Source of the DNA: Pseudomonas cremoricolorata DSM 17059 = NBRC 16634
Lineage (GTDB): Bacteria; Pseudomonadota; Gammaproteobacteria; Pseudomonadales; Pseudomonadaceae
Direction: 5' to 3'
DNA length: 64,000 bases
Assembly: GCF_000425745.1 (NCBI RefSeq)
Contig: NZ_AUEA01000009.1
Location: 62,001 to 126,000 of the forward strand
Shown here piece by piece: positions 55,013 to 64,000 of the stretch (its first letter is position 1; the number at the start of each line of letters is the position of its first letter). The translations under genes and the position numbers were made by a program. The notes below the pieces were generated by a model that saw only the letters and a program-made list of their open reading frames with translations, did not search any database and was not told the origin of the DNA.

Positions 55013-58000
55013 TTACTCGCTACGGCGCTGCTGGTTGATGCCGGCCTTCCATTCGTTGCTGGTGTTGTGGCCACTGGTACGGATCAGGCCGAAGTCCAGA
55101 GCGTTGTCGCCGTCCGCCGCGCCGCGGCTCTTGGTGATCTCGGCCACTGCCGTGCCCAGGTCGACCGCAGAGTTGGAGGCATCGAGGTTGACGTCGCGGC
55201 GGTAGTCCTGGCCGCGCAGGTTTTCCAGCGACAGGTTGCCGCCGCCCAGTTCCACCGCGCCCTGCGGCGCCTGCAGGCGCGCACCGACCAGGCGCGTATC
55301 GCCGCCTACGTCAAGGCTGATGCCCTGATTGCCCTTGATTGCGCTGGCATGGGCGACACCGTCGCTCTGCTGACGCTGCACGTCGACCTTGAGGGTCGGC
55401 GACCAGTTCGGGTCGAGGCTGGTCAGCGCGTCGCCGGCCTTGTCCTTGACCTTGCCTGCGGCGGGGCCGGCCAGGGAGGTTGCGGCATTGAGGTAGCCCT
55501 GGGGATTCTTCTCCTGGCTCAGACGGGCATCGACCTGCACCGAGGTGCTGTCGCGCGTGTCCTTGCGACTGGCAACCAGCAGGTCACCGCCGACGCTGCC
55601 GCGCACCTGGTCGGCATCGATGCGGGCGCCCTCGATGCTGACATCGCCGGCGCTGCTCAGGGTCACCTGATCGGCACGCAGGGCGCTGTCGTTGAAGGTG
55701 TGCTCATTGCGCTTGTCGACATCGACCTTGACCCGGCCATGCAGGGCGCGCACGTCATCGCTGGGCGCCTCGGCCTTGCTCAGGCTGAAGCCGGCACCGG
55801 CGGTGAGTTCCAGGTTGTCGCGGTGTTCCTGGTTGGCGGACGACTCGATGAGCATGCCGCCCTTGCTGGCCTCGAGCTCGAGGGTCTTGGCGCTGGCCTG
55901 CAAGCCTTGCAGGTGGATGGCCTGGTCTTCGCGGGCCTGGCTGGCGATGCGCAGGGTGCCACTGGTGTGGATGCTCGGGTCGAGGGCGGTGCTGCTCTGC
56001 TCGTCGATCTTGCCGTTGCTCAGGTGGCCGCCCAGGCCGCCGCCGCTCATCGCTCCCTGGCTGGCGGCAAGCTCTGCGCCACCGCCGAGGGTCTTGCCCG
56101 TGGCACTGTGCTCGTTGGCGCCGGCCAGTACCTGCACCACGCCGGCGCTTTCCAGAGTGGTCGCTGCCACTGGCGCCTGACGCGTACCAATGCGAACCCC
56201 TTCGAGGTTCAGCTCACTGCCGCCGCGCAAGGTGACTGCGCCGCTGGTGTCGATCTGCGCGCCATGGGCTGTGCGGTCCAGCGACTGGTAGGCGGTGTAG
56301 TCGGCGTAGCCACGCACGTCGACGCCGGTCTTGCCAGGGCGATTGCCGCCCTTGCTCCACAGGCTGCCATCGAACTGGGTGTGGTCCTTGCTCACGCTGT
56401 CCAGCGCGGTGCTGAACTGCAAGCCCTGGGTGGCTTCGACCAGCACCGGGCCGCTGCCGCCGTCGATGCGCGTGCCTTCATAGAGGCCGGCGCTGCCCAG
56501 TTGTATCTGCACGCCACTCTGGCCTTGCAGGCTGCCGACGCGGGCGGTCAGCTGTTCGGTTTGCGTGTCGCTCAGGCTCACGCCTGCGGTGATACGGCCG
56601 TTGATGTCTTCACCGGTGCTGGTGTCGACACGCAGGGTGCCGTCGATCTGCTGGATGTGCTCGCTATGGGTGCTGCGGTCGTAGGCGGCGAGCATCTGGT
56701 GCTCTTGCGCGTCGATCTGCAGCTGACCCTCATCGGCGCGGTAGTTGGTGCCGATATCGAGAATCTGCTCGGCCTTGACCTGCACCGCAGCGCCGCTCAG
56801 TTCAGTGACTTGTGCGGTGTGCTCGGTGTGCTCGATGTCCTTGCGCAGGTGCGCGAGGCCGGCGTCGGCACCCAGGCTCGGCGGGCTCATGGCGTCTTCG
56901 GTGGAGGCCTGCTGGAAGCGCGCCGCTTCACCGCCTTCGACCAGGCGCTCGATGGGCCGGGTCAGGTCGCGGTACTCCAGGCTGGCGCCCAGGCTAGCGC
57001 GCCAGTCGCGGGTGGTTTCCTTGCGGCTGTGGGTATCCTCGGCCGCGCGGTTTTCGACGCGCTCGGCGGTGGCCAGCAGGGTCTTGCCGGCTTCGATGCG
57101 TGCGCCTTCGTTGACCAGTTCCTTGCTGTCGAGGGTGATGTCGCCACTGGCGCGCAGTTCGCTGCGCTGGACCTTGCTGTCGTGCTCATCGACGCGGGTC
57201 TGCAAGCGATGGCCCTCGAACTGGCTACCGAGCTTGTCGATGCCGCCGGACACTTGCAGGCCGCCGCCGCTGCGCGTGGTGGTTTCTTCGTGCTCGGTTT
57301 CGTTGCGGGTGACGCCGGTCTCGATGCGCGGCGCCGACACCTTCAGGTCGCCCGCCTCGGCGGTGACCTTGGAGCCTTCCACGCGTAACGTTTCACCGCT
57401 GCTGAGCACAACGTTGGCGCCCTGCAACTGGCTGGCGGTCTGTTGCGTGCTGTGGGTGCGCTCGTCGACGCTGACCACCTCATAGCCAACGCCGGCCTCG
57501 AACTGGCGCGAGCCTGGCTTGTCGCCGTCGGCTTCGCGAGTCTGCCTGGCCGAGGCGCTCAACCCGCGCTCTTGCTGATGGCGTTCGCCGGTATGGGTGC
57601 TGGCGGCGCTGGTGATGGTCAGGTCGCCGGCGGCGCTCACTTCCAACTGCTCGGCAGCGGCGATCCGCGCGCCTTCGATCTTCATTTCACCGGCACTGGC
57701 CAAGCGCAGGTTGCTGGTGGAGTTGACGTCGCTGGTCAGCACCTGCTGATCGCTCTGCTGCGTTTGGCTGCTGCTGCCGAGCAGGTTGAACAATTTGCTG
57801 TCGCTTTGCGTGTCGCTGCGCTCGCTCTTGCTCAGCGCCGAGCCAATTTCCAGCAGGCCTTGTTCGCTGTACACCACGCCATCGCCCTTGCTGGTCACTT
57901 CGCTGCCGCGGATGGTCGCCTGCTGCGCGGTGACCTTGAGCGTACCCTCCGAGCGCAAGGTGCTGCCTACCGCGTTGCTGGCTTTGCTGTCGGTGCCTTC

Positions 58001-59551
58001 ACGGTCGGCGAAGAAGGTGCCGGAGACCAGGTCGCCGCGGTAGTCCTTGACGGCCAGTTCATCGCGCACCTGGGTGTCTGCCACTTCGACATGCTGGCCT
58101 TTGAGTTCCATGTGCTGTTCGGCCTGCAGGCGGCTGCCCTTGATGTGCACATCGCCGCCTGCCTCGACCAGCACCTGATTGCCCTTGAGCAGGCTGGGGT
58201 CGGCGGTTTCCTGGTAGTGATCGGTGTCGTTGTCACCGCGCCACAGATTCTTGCGGTGGCGCACCTCGGTCTGGGTGCGGCGGCTGTCGAAAGCAGCCTC
58301 GATGTCGATGTCGCCGCCAGCCTTCACGCTCACCTGCTGGCCCGCTTCGGCAGTCGCGCCGGTCAGGCGCAGGTCGGTGCCGGCGCTGAGGTCGATATCG
58401 TCGCGGGCGCTGAGCATCACTCCGTGCTGGCTGCGCTCGGTTGTGGTGGTGTCGCTGCTGTAGGTTTCGTTGGTGACGAAGAGGAATGTGTTGCTCCACG
58501 CTTCGTTCTGCCGGGTGACCTTCTCGCGGGTCTTGCCATCGAGGGTGAGCTTCTTGCCGGCGCTGACGTTGATCTGATCGGCACTGCCGGTCACCGCGCT
58601 CATCGACAGATCGTCGGCGGCGCTGAGCTTGAGTTCACCGCGTTTGACCTGCAAGTGAGCCTTGCTCTGGTCGCTGCCTTCCACCGTCAGGCCACCGGCC
58701 GAGCTGACGCTCAGGCCTTCATCGGCCTCTATGTGCGAGGCGCCCAGGCGTACGCCGGCCCCTTCCCCGGTGGAGACGATACGGATACGCCCGGCGCGCA
58801 TGGCGCCGAACAGGCTGGCGTCGATCGCGCCCAGCTCGCCTGGCAGGTGTTCGAGCACCTCCAGCGAACCCCCTTGCAGGCGGTTGCGCCCGGCGACGAT
58901 GTTCAGCTCGCCCTCGTTGCGTATCGGGCCATGGCTGACCACCTTGGGCGCCACCAGGTCGAGCGCGCCGCCCGCCTGGCTGACGCCGCCTTCGAGCACC
59001 TGCAGCTGACCGCCGGCTTGCAGGGTGTCGAGCTGGATCTGCTGCGACTCGTCGAGCAGCGGCTTGCCGACCAGGAAGCCGGCGCGGGTGGTGTTGATGA
59101 AGCTTGCGCCATTGAGGCTGATGCCGTTGGGGTTGGCGAGGATGTAGTCGGCCGGGCGGCCGAAGATTTCCTGCGCGCCGGCGACCAGCGAGGCATTGCT
59201 GCTGATCACCTCGTTGATGATGGTCGAGGCGGCCTGGCCCTGGAACTGTGGGTTGGCCGCCAGCGCGCCGGCCAGCTGTGACTGACCCGCCTCCAGGGCG
59301 TTGTTCATCACCAGCCCCGCAGCGCCGACGTTGTAGTCGAGGAACTGGTTGTGCGACAGGCCACTGGCGTTGGGCGCGACGATATCGATCACCGGCACGC
59401 CATGCCCGGGGTTGATCAAAGGCGTGCCACCGGGGCCTGCGGCGGCCTCCAGGCCCGGGTTGGCGAAGCCGCTGGCGGGGGTGGCCAGGCACAGGAAGAT
59501 GGTCCAGCGCAGGGTGTCTGCGCGCAGCGGGGGATGACGGAGGTCAGTCAT
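55013..59551 (-). CDS. Two-partner secretion exoprotein (TpsA, filamentous haemagglutinin type)
   Basis: 1512-residue secreted protein. A signal peptide (TIFLCLATPASGFA) precedes the TPS domain, with VIDIVAPNASGLSHNQFLDY and ILANPNGISLNGASF (about residues 50-150). Long haemagglutinin-type beta-helical repeats follow (for example LSASARQTREADG, EGARIAAAEQLEVSAAGDLT). The protein ends in SGHNTSNEWKAGINQQRRSE without a VENN motif or recognisable toxin domain, and no immunity-like gene follows. It is therefore more likely an adhesin or haemolysin-type exoprotein than a CdiA. The ATG lies 25 bases after the tpsB stop. Confidence 0.92.
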   Translation of the reverse strand: MTDLRHPPLRADTLRWTIFLCLATPASGFANPGLEAAAGPGGTPLINPGHGVPVIDIVAPNASGLSHNQFLDYNVGAAGLVMNNALEAGQSQLAGALAANPQFQGQAASTIINEVISSNASLVAGAQEIFGRPADYILANPNGISLNGASFINTTRAGFLVGKPLLDESQQIQLDTLQAGGQLQVLEGGVSQAGGALDLVAPKVVSHGPIRNEGELNIVAGRNRLQGGSLEVLEHLPGELGAIDASLFGAMRAGRIRIVSTGEGAGVRLGASHIEADEGLSVSSAGGLTVEGSDQSKAHLQVKRGELKLSAADDLSMSAVTGSADQINVSAGKKLTLDGKTREKVTRQNEAWSNTFLFVTNETYSSDTTTTERSQHGVMLSARDDIDLSAGTDLRLTGATAEAGQQVSVKAGGDIDIEAAFDSRRTQTEVRHRKNLWRGDNDTDHYQETADPSLLKGNQVLVEAGGDVHIKGSRLQAEQHMELKGQHVEVADTQVRDELAVKDYRGDLVSGTFFADREGTDSKASNAVGSTLRSEGTLKVTAQQATIRGSEVTSKGDGVVYSEQGLLEIGSALSKSERSDTQSDSKLFNLLGSSSQTQQSDQQVLTSDVNSTSNLRLASAGEMKIEGARIAAAEQLEVSAAGDLTITSAASTHTGERHQQERGLSASARQTREADGDKPGSRQFEAGVGYEVVSVDERTHSTQQTASQLQGANVVLSSGETLRVEGSKVTAEAGDLKVSAPRIETGVTRNETEHEETTTRSGGGLQVSGGIDKLGSQFEGHRLQTRVDEHDSKVQRSELRASGDITLDSKELVNEGARIEAGKTLLATAERVENRAAEDTHSRKETTRDWRASLGASLEYRDLTRPIERLVEGGEAARFQQASTEDAMSPPSLGADAGLAHLRKDIEHTEHTAQVTELSGAAVQVKAEQILDIGTNYRADEGQLQIDAQEHQMLAAYDRSTHSEHIQQIDGTLRVDTSTGEDINGRITAGVSLSDTQTEQLTARVGSLQGQSGVQIQLGSAGLYEGTRIDGGSGPVLVEATQGLQFSTALDSVSKDHTQFDGSLWSKGGNRPGKTGVDVRGYADYTAYQSLDRTAHGAQIDTSGAVTLRGGSELNLEGVRIGTRQAPVAATTLESAGVVQVLAGANEHSATGKTLGGGAELAASQGAMSGGGLGGHLSNGKIDEQSSTALDPSIHTSGTLRIASQAREDQAIHLQGLQASAKTLELEASKGGMLIESSANQEHRDNLELTAGAGFSLSKAEAPSDDVRALHGRVKVDVDKRNEHTFNDSALRADQVTLSSAGDVSIEGARIDADQVRGSVGGDLLVASRKDTRDSTSVQVDARLSQEKNPQGYLNAATSLAGPAAGKVKDKAGDALTSLDPNWSPTLKVDVQRQQSDGVAHASAIKGNQGISLDVGGDTRLVGARLQAPQGAVELGGGNLSLENLRGQDYRRDVNLDASNSAVDLGTAVAEITKSRGAADGDNALDFGLIRTSGHNTSNEWKAGINQQRRSE

Positions 59552-59576
59552 GGTTTTCTCTCTTGTTGTGGGTGAA

Positions 59577-61304
59577 TCAGAGACTCAGGTTCAGCTCGAA
59601 CAGCCAGAAACCGGGTTCCAGTGCGCTGTGAGGTACGGCGCTGGCGTAGAGCGGCTGCTGGTATTCCAAGCGCAGGCTGTGCTTGGGCAGCAGCAGCTCG
59701 ACACCGGCGCTGGCGCCGGCGAGGCGTTGGGAGTCGTGTTCGCTGGATAGGCGAAACGCGTTTTTGTGCTGCATGCTGCGGCTCCAGCCCAGGTCCAGGC
59801 CGATGAAGGGACGCAGTTGCAGGGCGGGGAGGGAAGAGGGGAGAGGTCGCAGCGGATGAAGGATGGTGTTACGCCATACTGCACCGTTGGTGTTGTTGAC
59901 GCTGAGCTCGCGGAAGCCGCGTACCGCGAAATGGTTGGTTACTGCAAGCTGGTGCAAGGCCGGCAGCGGATCGGCGCTGTACTGCAGCGTCGCCTGGCTA
60001 TGCCAGTACCACTTACGCCGGCCATCAGCGGGGCTCAGGTAGGTAAGTTCCGCGCGGTACTTGTCCATGCGAGTACTCGACGTGTGGTGGCGCTGGTCGC
60101 TCAGACGCTGGCGTATCTGGGCGACGCCGAGTGATGCCTTCCACAGCCCTTGCTCCAGCCATAGCAGGTGCAGGCTTGTGTCTACGCTGAACAGGTCCGG
60201 ACTTTGCAGAGTGAGACGGTGACCTGCGAGGTGGTTGCGTAAACGGGCGTTGTCGAATTGCACGACGCCACTCAGCAAGCCGCGCTGACTGCGCCACAGG
60301 ACCCTTTCGGCCATCACGGTGCTGGTCTGGCTACGGCTGCTGGTACTCAGCTTGAAGTTCCCGGACCTGCCCAACGGCAGATACGATGCGGAGCTGCTCA
60401 CGCCTACCCCCAGCCGCCAGCGGCCATATGGCACGGCGTATTCCAAGGCGACGTTCTGCGACCGACCCGGAGCGTCGAAACGTGTGCCGGAAAGGTTCAG
60501 ACGTAGTTCATCGTTCACTCCAAACGGGCTATCCACGCCCGCAGACAGGCCCATCTGATAGTGGCCGGTCGCATCGTTGCCGCGGTTGTTCAGTCGCACG
60601 TCCAGATACCAAGGGTCATCACGCCGCAGCGTCTTGACCACCACCCGCGTCCCTCCCTCTAGCTCGCCAGGCAGCAGATCGCTGCCCAGCTCGAAGGCGC
60701 GCAGGCGGTTGAGCTGGTCCAGCCCCTGTTCCACGTCGGGCAGGTGCAGAGGCTTACCGAGCAGATCGGGGAAGGCTCCGCGCAAAGACAATGGCAGGCT
60801 GTCATCGGCAAACTCGATCGACTCCACGAACCCTTCGACCACCACGATATCCAGCGGCGCGCCGTGTTGCGGCTGGCTGCGCAGTAGCGGGCGCGCCATG
60901 GGATAGCCCGCGTCGATATAGCGCTGGGTGATGGCGCGCAGCAGCTGATTGATAGCGCCAACGCCCATGCACGGGCGCAGATAAGGCTCGATGGTGCGCT
61001 GCAACTGGGCGTCGTCGAGTTGCCGATGGCCGCTCAGGCGTATGCCGCTGACCGCCTGACAAGGTTCATCGAGAGAAGGGCTGGCCGTTGCAGGGGCCGG
61101 CGGCTCGCTGCGATCGCGCTGCCAGCGTTGCAGGCGCTGCTGGGTCTGTTCGGCCTGCCGGGCATTGTGCTGCTCGCGCAACTGACGGCTGGCCAGGTCG
61201 TCTGCCATGGCCAGGGACTGCACGGCAAGGCTCAGCAGCAGGCCGGCGGTGTGAAGGCGTAGCGAACCAGCGCACCGCAGCGAACGGAGGGAGGGCGTCG
61301 ACAT
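59577..61304 (-). CDS. Two-partner secretion outer-membrane transporter (TpsB, ShlB/FhaC type)
   Basis: 575-residue Omp85-superfamily translocator. Signal peptide followed by a Gln/Arg-rich linker, POTRA domains (about 75-235: SGIRLSGHRQLDDAQLQRTI, APLDIVVVEGFVESIEFAD) and a 16-strand barrel. HFAVRGFRELSVNNTNG near residue 455 is the conserved L6 hairpin VRGF motif. ATG 61304 has GGGA eight bases upstream; a TTG at 61319 would add five residues. It secretes TpsA across the outer membrane. Confidence 0.93.
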   Translation of the reverse strand: MSTPSLRSLRCAGSLRLHTAGLLLSLAVQSLAMADDLASRQLREQHNARQAEQTQQRLQRWQRDRSEPPAPATASPSLDEPCQAVSGIRLSGHRQLDDAQLQRTIEPYLRPCMGVGAINQLLRAITQRYIDAGYPMARPLLRSQPQHGAPLDIVVVEGFVESIEFADDSLPLSLRGAFPDLLGKPLHLPDVEQGLDQLNRLRAFELGSDLLPGELEGGTRVVVKTLRRDDPWYLDVRLNNRGNDATGHYQMGLSAGVDSPFGVNDELRLNLSGTRFDAPGRSQNVALEYAVPYGRWRLGVGVSSSASYLPLGRSGNFKLSTSSRSQTSTVMAERVLWRSQRGLLSGVVQFDNARLRNHLAGHRLTLQSPDLFSVDTSLHLLWLEQGLWKASLGVAQIRQRLSDQRHHTSSTRMDKYRAELTYLSPADGRRKWYWHSQATLQYSADPLPALHQLAVTNHFAVRGFRELSVNNTNGAVWRNTILHPLRPLPSSLPALQLRPFIGLDLGWSRSMQHKNAFRLSSEHDSQRLAGASAGVELLLPKHSLRLEYQQPLYASAVPHSALEPGFWLFELNLSL

Positions 61305-61464
61305 CGAGGAATCCCGCAATCAGGTACCGGGTGGTACTTTTTTATTTGCGGCGATTGTAAAAATCCGGCGTCACGCCTGGCTGCGGTCCCGTACTGACCT
61401 AGGCGTCAGCCGAAAGTGGTAACACCGTAGGAATTTTCCTCTTGCACATATTCAGACCCATAGG

Positions 61465-62028
61465 TCATGGGCGAATTTCGATCATCGTGCCGTCCTTGAC
61501 CAGGCTCCATACCTCGCGCATGTCGGCGTTGCGCATGGCGATGCAGCCCTCGGTCCAGTCCAGGGTGTGGAAGTACCACTCGGGGTAGTCGTCGTTGATC
61601 GGTGTGCCGTGAATCATGATCATGCTGCCGGCCGCCACGCCCTCACGCCGCGCGCGAGCGGCGTCGCTGACATTGGGGTAGGAGATGTGCATGGCTAGGT
61701 TGTAGCGGCTGCTGGCCTTGCGCCAGTCTATCCAGTAGAAACCTTCCGGCGTGCGTTTGTCGCCCTCGCGCTCCTTGGCGCCCTTGGGCTGCTTGCCAAG
61801 GGAGATGCGATAGGTCTTGAGCGGTTCGCCGCGACTGAGCAGTTGCAGGCGGCGTTCGGATTTGAGCACCAGGATCTTGTCCACCGACTGCACTGCCGTT
61901 GCCTTGCTCGCCGGGCCGGCAGGCGAGGTGACTACGCTGTCGAGCGGCTTGCGGATGATGGTCTCGGTGAAGCCGGCCTGGGCCAGCGGAGCCAGGCACA
62001 GGCAGATGACAGCAAGCAAGCAACGCAT
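61465..62028 (-). CDS. L,D-transpeptidase (YkuD domain)
   Basis: 187-residue exported enzyme with a signal peptide ending in APLAQA. The YkuD domain begins DKILVLKSERRLQLLSRGEP and reaches the catalytic motif MIMIHGTPINDD and DWTEGCIAMRNADM (Cys and His of the S/T-x-GC-x signature). It forms 3-3 crosslinks or attaches lipoproteins to peptidoglycan in relatives. The substrate is not determined. It follows the Nudix gene with a six-base gap on the same strand, so cotranscription is likely. Confidence 0.92.
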   Translation of the reverse strand: MRCLLAVICLCLAPLAQAGFTETIIRKPLDSVVTSPAGPASKATAVQSVDKILVLKSERRLQLLSRGEPLKTYRISLGKQPKGAKEREGDKRTPEGFYWIDWRKASSRYNLAMHISYPNVSDAARARREGVAAGSMIMIHGTPINDDYPEWYFHTLDWTEGCIAMRNADMREVWSLVKDGTMIEIRP

Positions 62029-62034
62029 GGAACG

Positions 62035-62601
62035 CTATTCCCGGGGAAGAGGGTTGGAAGAGGCGAGGTTCATCGGCGCCACGTACTCATGGCCGACCGG
62101 GTAAGACTGCGCGAGGCGGTCGCGATAGTAGCATTGCAGGGTGCGCGCCACGGTACGGAATGCCAGGTGCTCCCAGGGAATTTCGTGTTCTTCGAACAGC
62201 CGCACTTCCAGGCTTTCCACGCCCACGGCGAAGTCCAGGTCGCTGAGTTCGGCGCGAAAGAACACATGCACCTGGTTGATGTGCGGCAGATCGAACAGCT
62301 GATACAAGCGTGCCTCGCCGACCCGCGCACAAGCTTCTTCGTCGGTTTCGCGGCGCGCCGCCTGCTCCAGGGTCTCGCTGTTTTCCATGAAGCCTGCCGG
62401 CAGCGTCCAGAAGCCCCGGCGCGGTTCGATGGCGCGCCGACACAGCAGCACCTGGCTGCCCCAGATCGGCAACACCCCGGCAACCATATTGGGGTTCTGG
62501 TAGTGAATGGTGTGACAGGACGGGCAGACGAAACGCAGCCGGCTATCGCCCTCGGGGATGCGCTGGATGACCGGGTTGCCGCAGGCGCTGCAGAATTTCA
62601 T
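62035..62601 (-). CDS. Zn-ribbon Nudix hydrolase
   Basis: 188-residue Nudix protein. A treble-clef-like zinc ribbon at the N-terminus (FCSACGN and CPSCH, four Cys) precedes the Nudix box GFMENSETLEQAARRETDEE, which fits G-x5-E-x7-RE-x2-EE closely. This combination resembles NudC-like NADH pyrophosphatases and ADP-ribose-type hydrolases, but the SQPWPFPxS NADH motif is not seen. It probably cleaves an NDP-X substrate. ATG 62601 has AGGA upstream. Confidence 0.87.
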   Translation of the reverse strand: MKFCSACGNPVIQRIPEGDSRLRFVCPSCHTIHYQNPNMVAGVLPIWGSQVLLCRRAIEPRRGFWTLPAGFMENSETLEQAARRETDEEACARVGEARLYQLFDLPHINQVHVFFRAELSDLDFAVGVESLEVRLFEEHEIPWEHLAFRTVARTLQCYYRDRLAQSYPVGHEYVAPMNLASSNPLPRE

Positions 62602-62737
62602 GCTGGGGTTCCTGTAATGAGTCGCTATCTTGGCGCGCGCGCGCCTGCCACCGCAAGCCGTCCCTGGCCTGGGGCTTGGGTGCCCTGCGGCTTTTGGTGC
62701 ATGATGCTCGGCAGGCCTTTGAACCGAGAGTGTGCAG

Positions 62738-63337
62738 ATGCTGGATGAGCTTGTTCGGCGGATGAGCAGCCATAGCCCTGTGTCCATGGACGTCGACCGG
62801 CGCTTCCCGGAAGCTGCCGTGCTGCTGCCGATCACCCGCTGTGAAGAGCCCGAGCTGGTCCTGACCCTGCGCGCCCAGGGGCTCTCGACCCACGGCGGCG
62901 AGGTGGCTTTCCCCGGCGGTCGGCGTGACCCGGAAGACCCCAGCCTGGTATTCACCGCCCTGCGTGAAGCGGAAGAAGAAATCGGCTTGCCGCCGGGTCT
63001 GGTGGAAGTGCTGGGGCCGTTGAGTCCGCTGATTTCCCTGCACGGGCTGAAGGTGACGCCATTCGTCGGGTTGATCCCCGATTATGTCGAATACCGCCCC
63101 AACGACGCAGAAATCGCTGCGGTGTTCAGTGTACCGCTGGCGTTCTTCCGCCAGGACCCGCGCGAACACACCCACCGCATCGACTATCAGGGGCGCAGTT
63201 GGTACGTGCCCAGTTACCGCTACGACGACTACAAGATCTGGGGCCTGTCGGCGATCATGATCGTCGAGCTGGTCAACCTGCTGTACGACGCCGGTATCAG
63301 CCTGCACCAGCCGCCGGAATGTTTCGTCCAACCGTGA
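62738..63337 (+). CDS. CoA pyrophosphatase-type Nudix hydrolase
   Basis: 199-residue protein with [19 protein letters not shown] (the UPF0035 motif preceding the Nudix box in NudL-like CoA pyrophosphatases) and [13 protein letters not shown] as the box core. These remove 4'-phosphopantetheine from CoA derivatives. ATG 62738 is preferred over GTG 62732 by spacing to GAGAG. Divergent from the Zn-ribbon Nudix gene. Confidence 0.9.
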   Translation: MLDELVRRMSSHSPVSMDVDRRFPEAAVLLPITRCEEPELVLTLRAQGLSTHGGEVAFPGGRRDPEDPSLVFTALREAEEEIGLPPGLVEVLGPLSPLISLHGLKVTPFVGLIPDYVEYRPNDAEIAAVFSVPLAFFRQDPREHTHRIDYQGRSWYVPSYRYDDYKIWGLSAIMIVELVNLLYDAGISLHQPPECFVQP

Positions 63338-63380
63338 ACGGGGCCCACCCCGTCATCCGCATCAGCGTGAGGAACCTGCC

Positions 63381-63905
63381 ATGAAATATCGCCTGGGCGA
63401 CCAGCGTGTCGATGCCCACCCCAGCAGCTGGACTGCCCCCAATGCCACGCTGATCGGCAAGGTACGCCTGCAGGCTCGCGCCAACGTCTGGTTCGGCGCG
63501 GTGTTGCGCGGCGACAACGAACTGATCGACATCGGCGCCGACAGCAACGTCCAGGATGGCGCGGTGCTGCACACCGACATGGGCTCGCCGCTAACCCTCG
63601 GCACCGGCGTCACCGTAGGCCACAACGCCATGCTGCACGGCTGCAGCGTCGGCGATTACAGCCTGATCGGCATCAATGCCGTGGTGCTCAACGGTGCGCA
63701 GATCGGCAAGCATTGCATCATCGGCGCCAACGCACTGATAGCCGAAGGCAAGGTCATTCCCGACGGCTCGCTGGTGGTCGGCTCGCCGGGCAAGATCGCC
63801 CGTGAGCTGACCGAGGCGCAGAAGCGCATGCTCGAAGCCAGCGCTGCGCATTACGTGGCCAACGCCCAGCGCTATGCGCGCGAGCTGGTGGTCGACGATG
63901 AGTGA
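63381..63905 (+). CDS. Gamma-carbonic-anhydrase family protein
   Basis: 174-residue left-handed beta-helix protein with hexapeptide repeats. The three metal His positions of the family appear as QDGAVLHTD and [10 protein letters not shown] (residues about 65, 82 and 87). YrdA/PaaY-like members have weak or unproven carbonic anhydrase activity. Its stop overlaps the next gene by 8 bases. Confidence 0.9.
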   Translation: MKYRLGDQRVDAHPSSWTAPNATLIGKVRLQARANVWFGAVLRGDNELIDIGADSNVQDGAVLHTDMGSPLTLGTGVTVGHNAMLHGCSVGDYSLIGINAVVLNGAQIGKHCIIGANALIAEGKVIPDGSLVVGSPGKIARELTEAQKRMLEASAAHYVANAQRYARELVVDDE

Positions 63906-64000
63906 GGTGGCAACGCGTCCGGTGGCCTCGCCCTGCGTGAGTATCTGCGCGCTGGACGAGCAGGACATCTGCACCGGCTGTCAGCGCAGCGTCGAGGAAA
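63898..64000 (+). CDS. DUF1289 protein, N-terminal part (cut by window end)
   Basis: Starts [20 protein letters not shown] and continues [11 protein letters not shown]. The C-x3-C-x7-C-x2-C pattern is the DUF1289 Cys motif of small Fe-S or Zn proteins. ATG 63898 overlaps the upstream stop by 8 bases. The protein runs off the window. Confidence 0.85.
   Translation, partial: MSEVATRPVASPCVSICALDEQDICTGCQRSVEE

Noticed and set aside
55067..57388. Plus-strand open frame opposite tpsA
   Set aside because: Shadow of a high-GC gene; composition is not protein-like and the minus strand encodes clear haemagglutinin repeats.

Overview
The window is a high-GC Pseudomonas chromosome segment. It fits best with the P. 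putida / P. fluorescens lineage. Reasons: an MvaT-type H-NS protein, a TtgABC/TtgR multidrug pump with its operator, PcaR-controlled beta-ketoadipate genes, and core genes (pyk, sbcB, purU, mltF, purL, tadA) with Pseudomonas-like sequences. I see no insertion sequence, prophage, CRISPR array, tRNA or rRNA.

Layout. 1-11.9 kb: the start of pyruvate kinase, a small lipoprotein, a PilZ protein, sbcB, mvaT, purU, a three-gene envelope operon (glycosyltransferase, DUF2334 deacetylase-like protein, LPG-synthase-like membrane protein), a McpG-like chemoreceptor, a PiT phosphate transporter and a small conserved protein. 12.3-18.6 kb: pcaR, two PcaR-type palindromes, pcaI-pcaJ-pcaF-pcaT-pcaD, and a candidate small RNA diverging from pcaR. 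pcaB and pcaC are absent from their usual places. 18.6-31.1 kb: a LysR regulator, ttgC-ttgB-ttgA with divergent ttgR, a DHA2 MFS exporter, an oxaloacetate decarboxylase-type PEP mutase-family enzyme, another LysR regulator and an atypical metallo-beta-lactamase-fold protein.

31.1-39.8 kb is the most unusual part. A 1900-residue protein begins with about 202 tandem copies of an eight-residue Thr-rich unit (consensus VAALTTAQ), ordered into 5- and 7-unit modules. It ends in a calcium-binding, type-I-secretion-like domain. Directly downstream, after an intrinsic terminator, lies a TPR plus GT41 (OGT/SPINDLY-type) glycosyltransferase; a class I methyltransferase diverges upstream. I propose a dedicated O-glycosylated repeat adhesin system (inference).

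39.9-47.8 kb returns to conserved functions: multicopper oxidase, tadA, mltF, purL and a NIF3/YqfO-like protein. 47.8-52.6 kb looks accessory: an anthranilate-synthase-type amidotransferase/synthase pair with a long AT-richer leader, and a HET-C family protein. 52.8-61.3 kb holds a Tat-exported PhoX phosphatase with a Pho-box-like upstream element and a two-partner secretion pair (TpsB, TpsA). The window ends with an L,D-transpeptidase, two Nudix hydrolases, a gamma-carbonic-anhydrase-like protein and the start of a DUF1289 protein.

Common themes are envelope and surface functions (adhesin, TPS exoprotein, transpeptidases, pumps), aromatic catabolism and phosphate acquisition. All functional calls come from reading the sequence; no database search was run.
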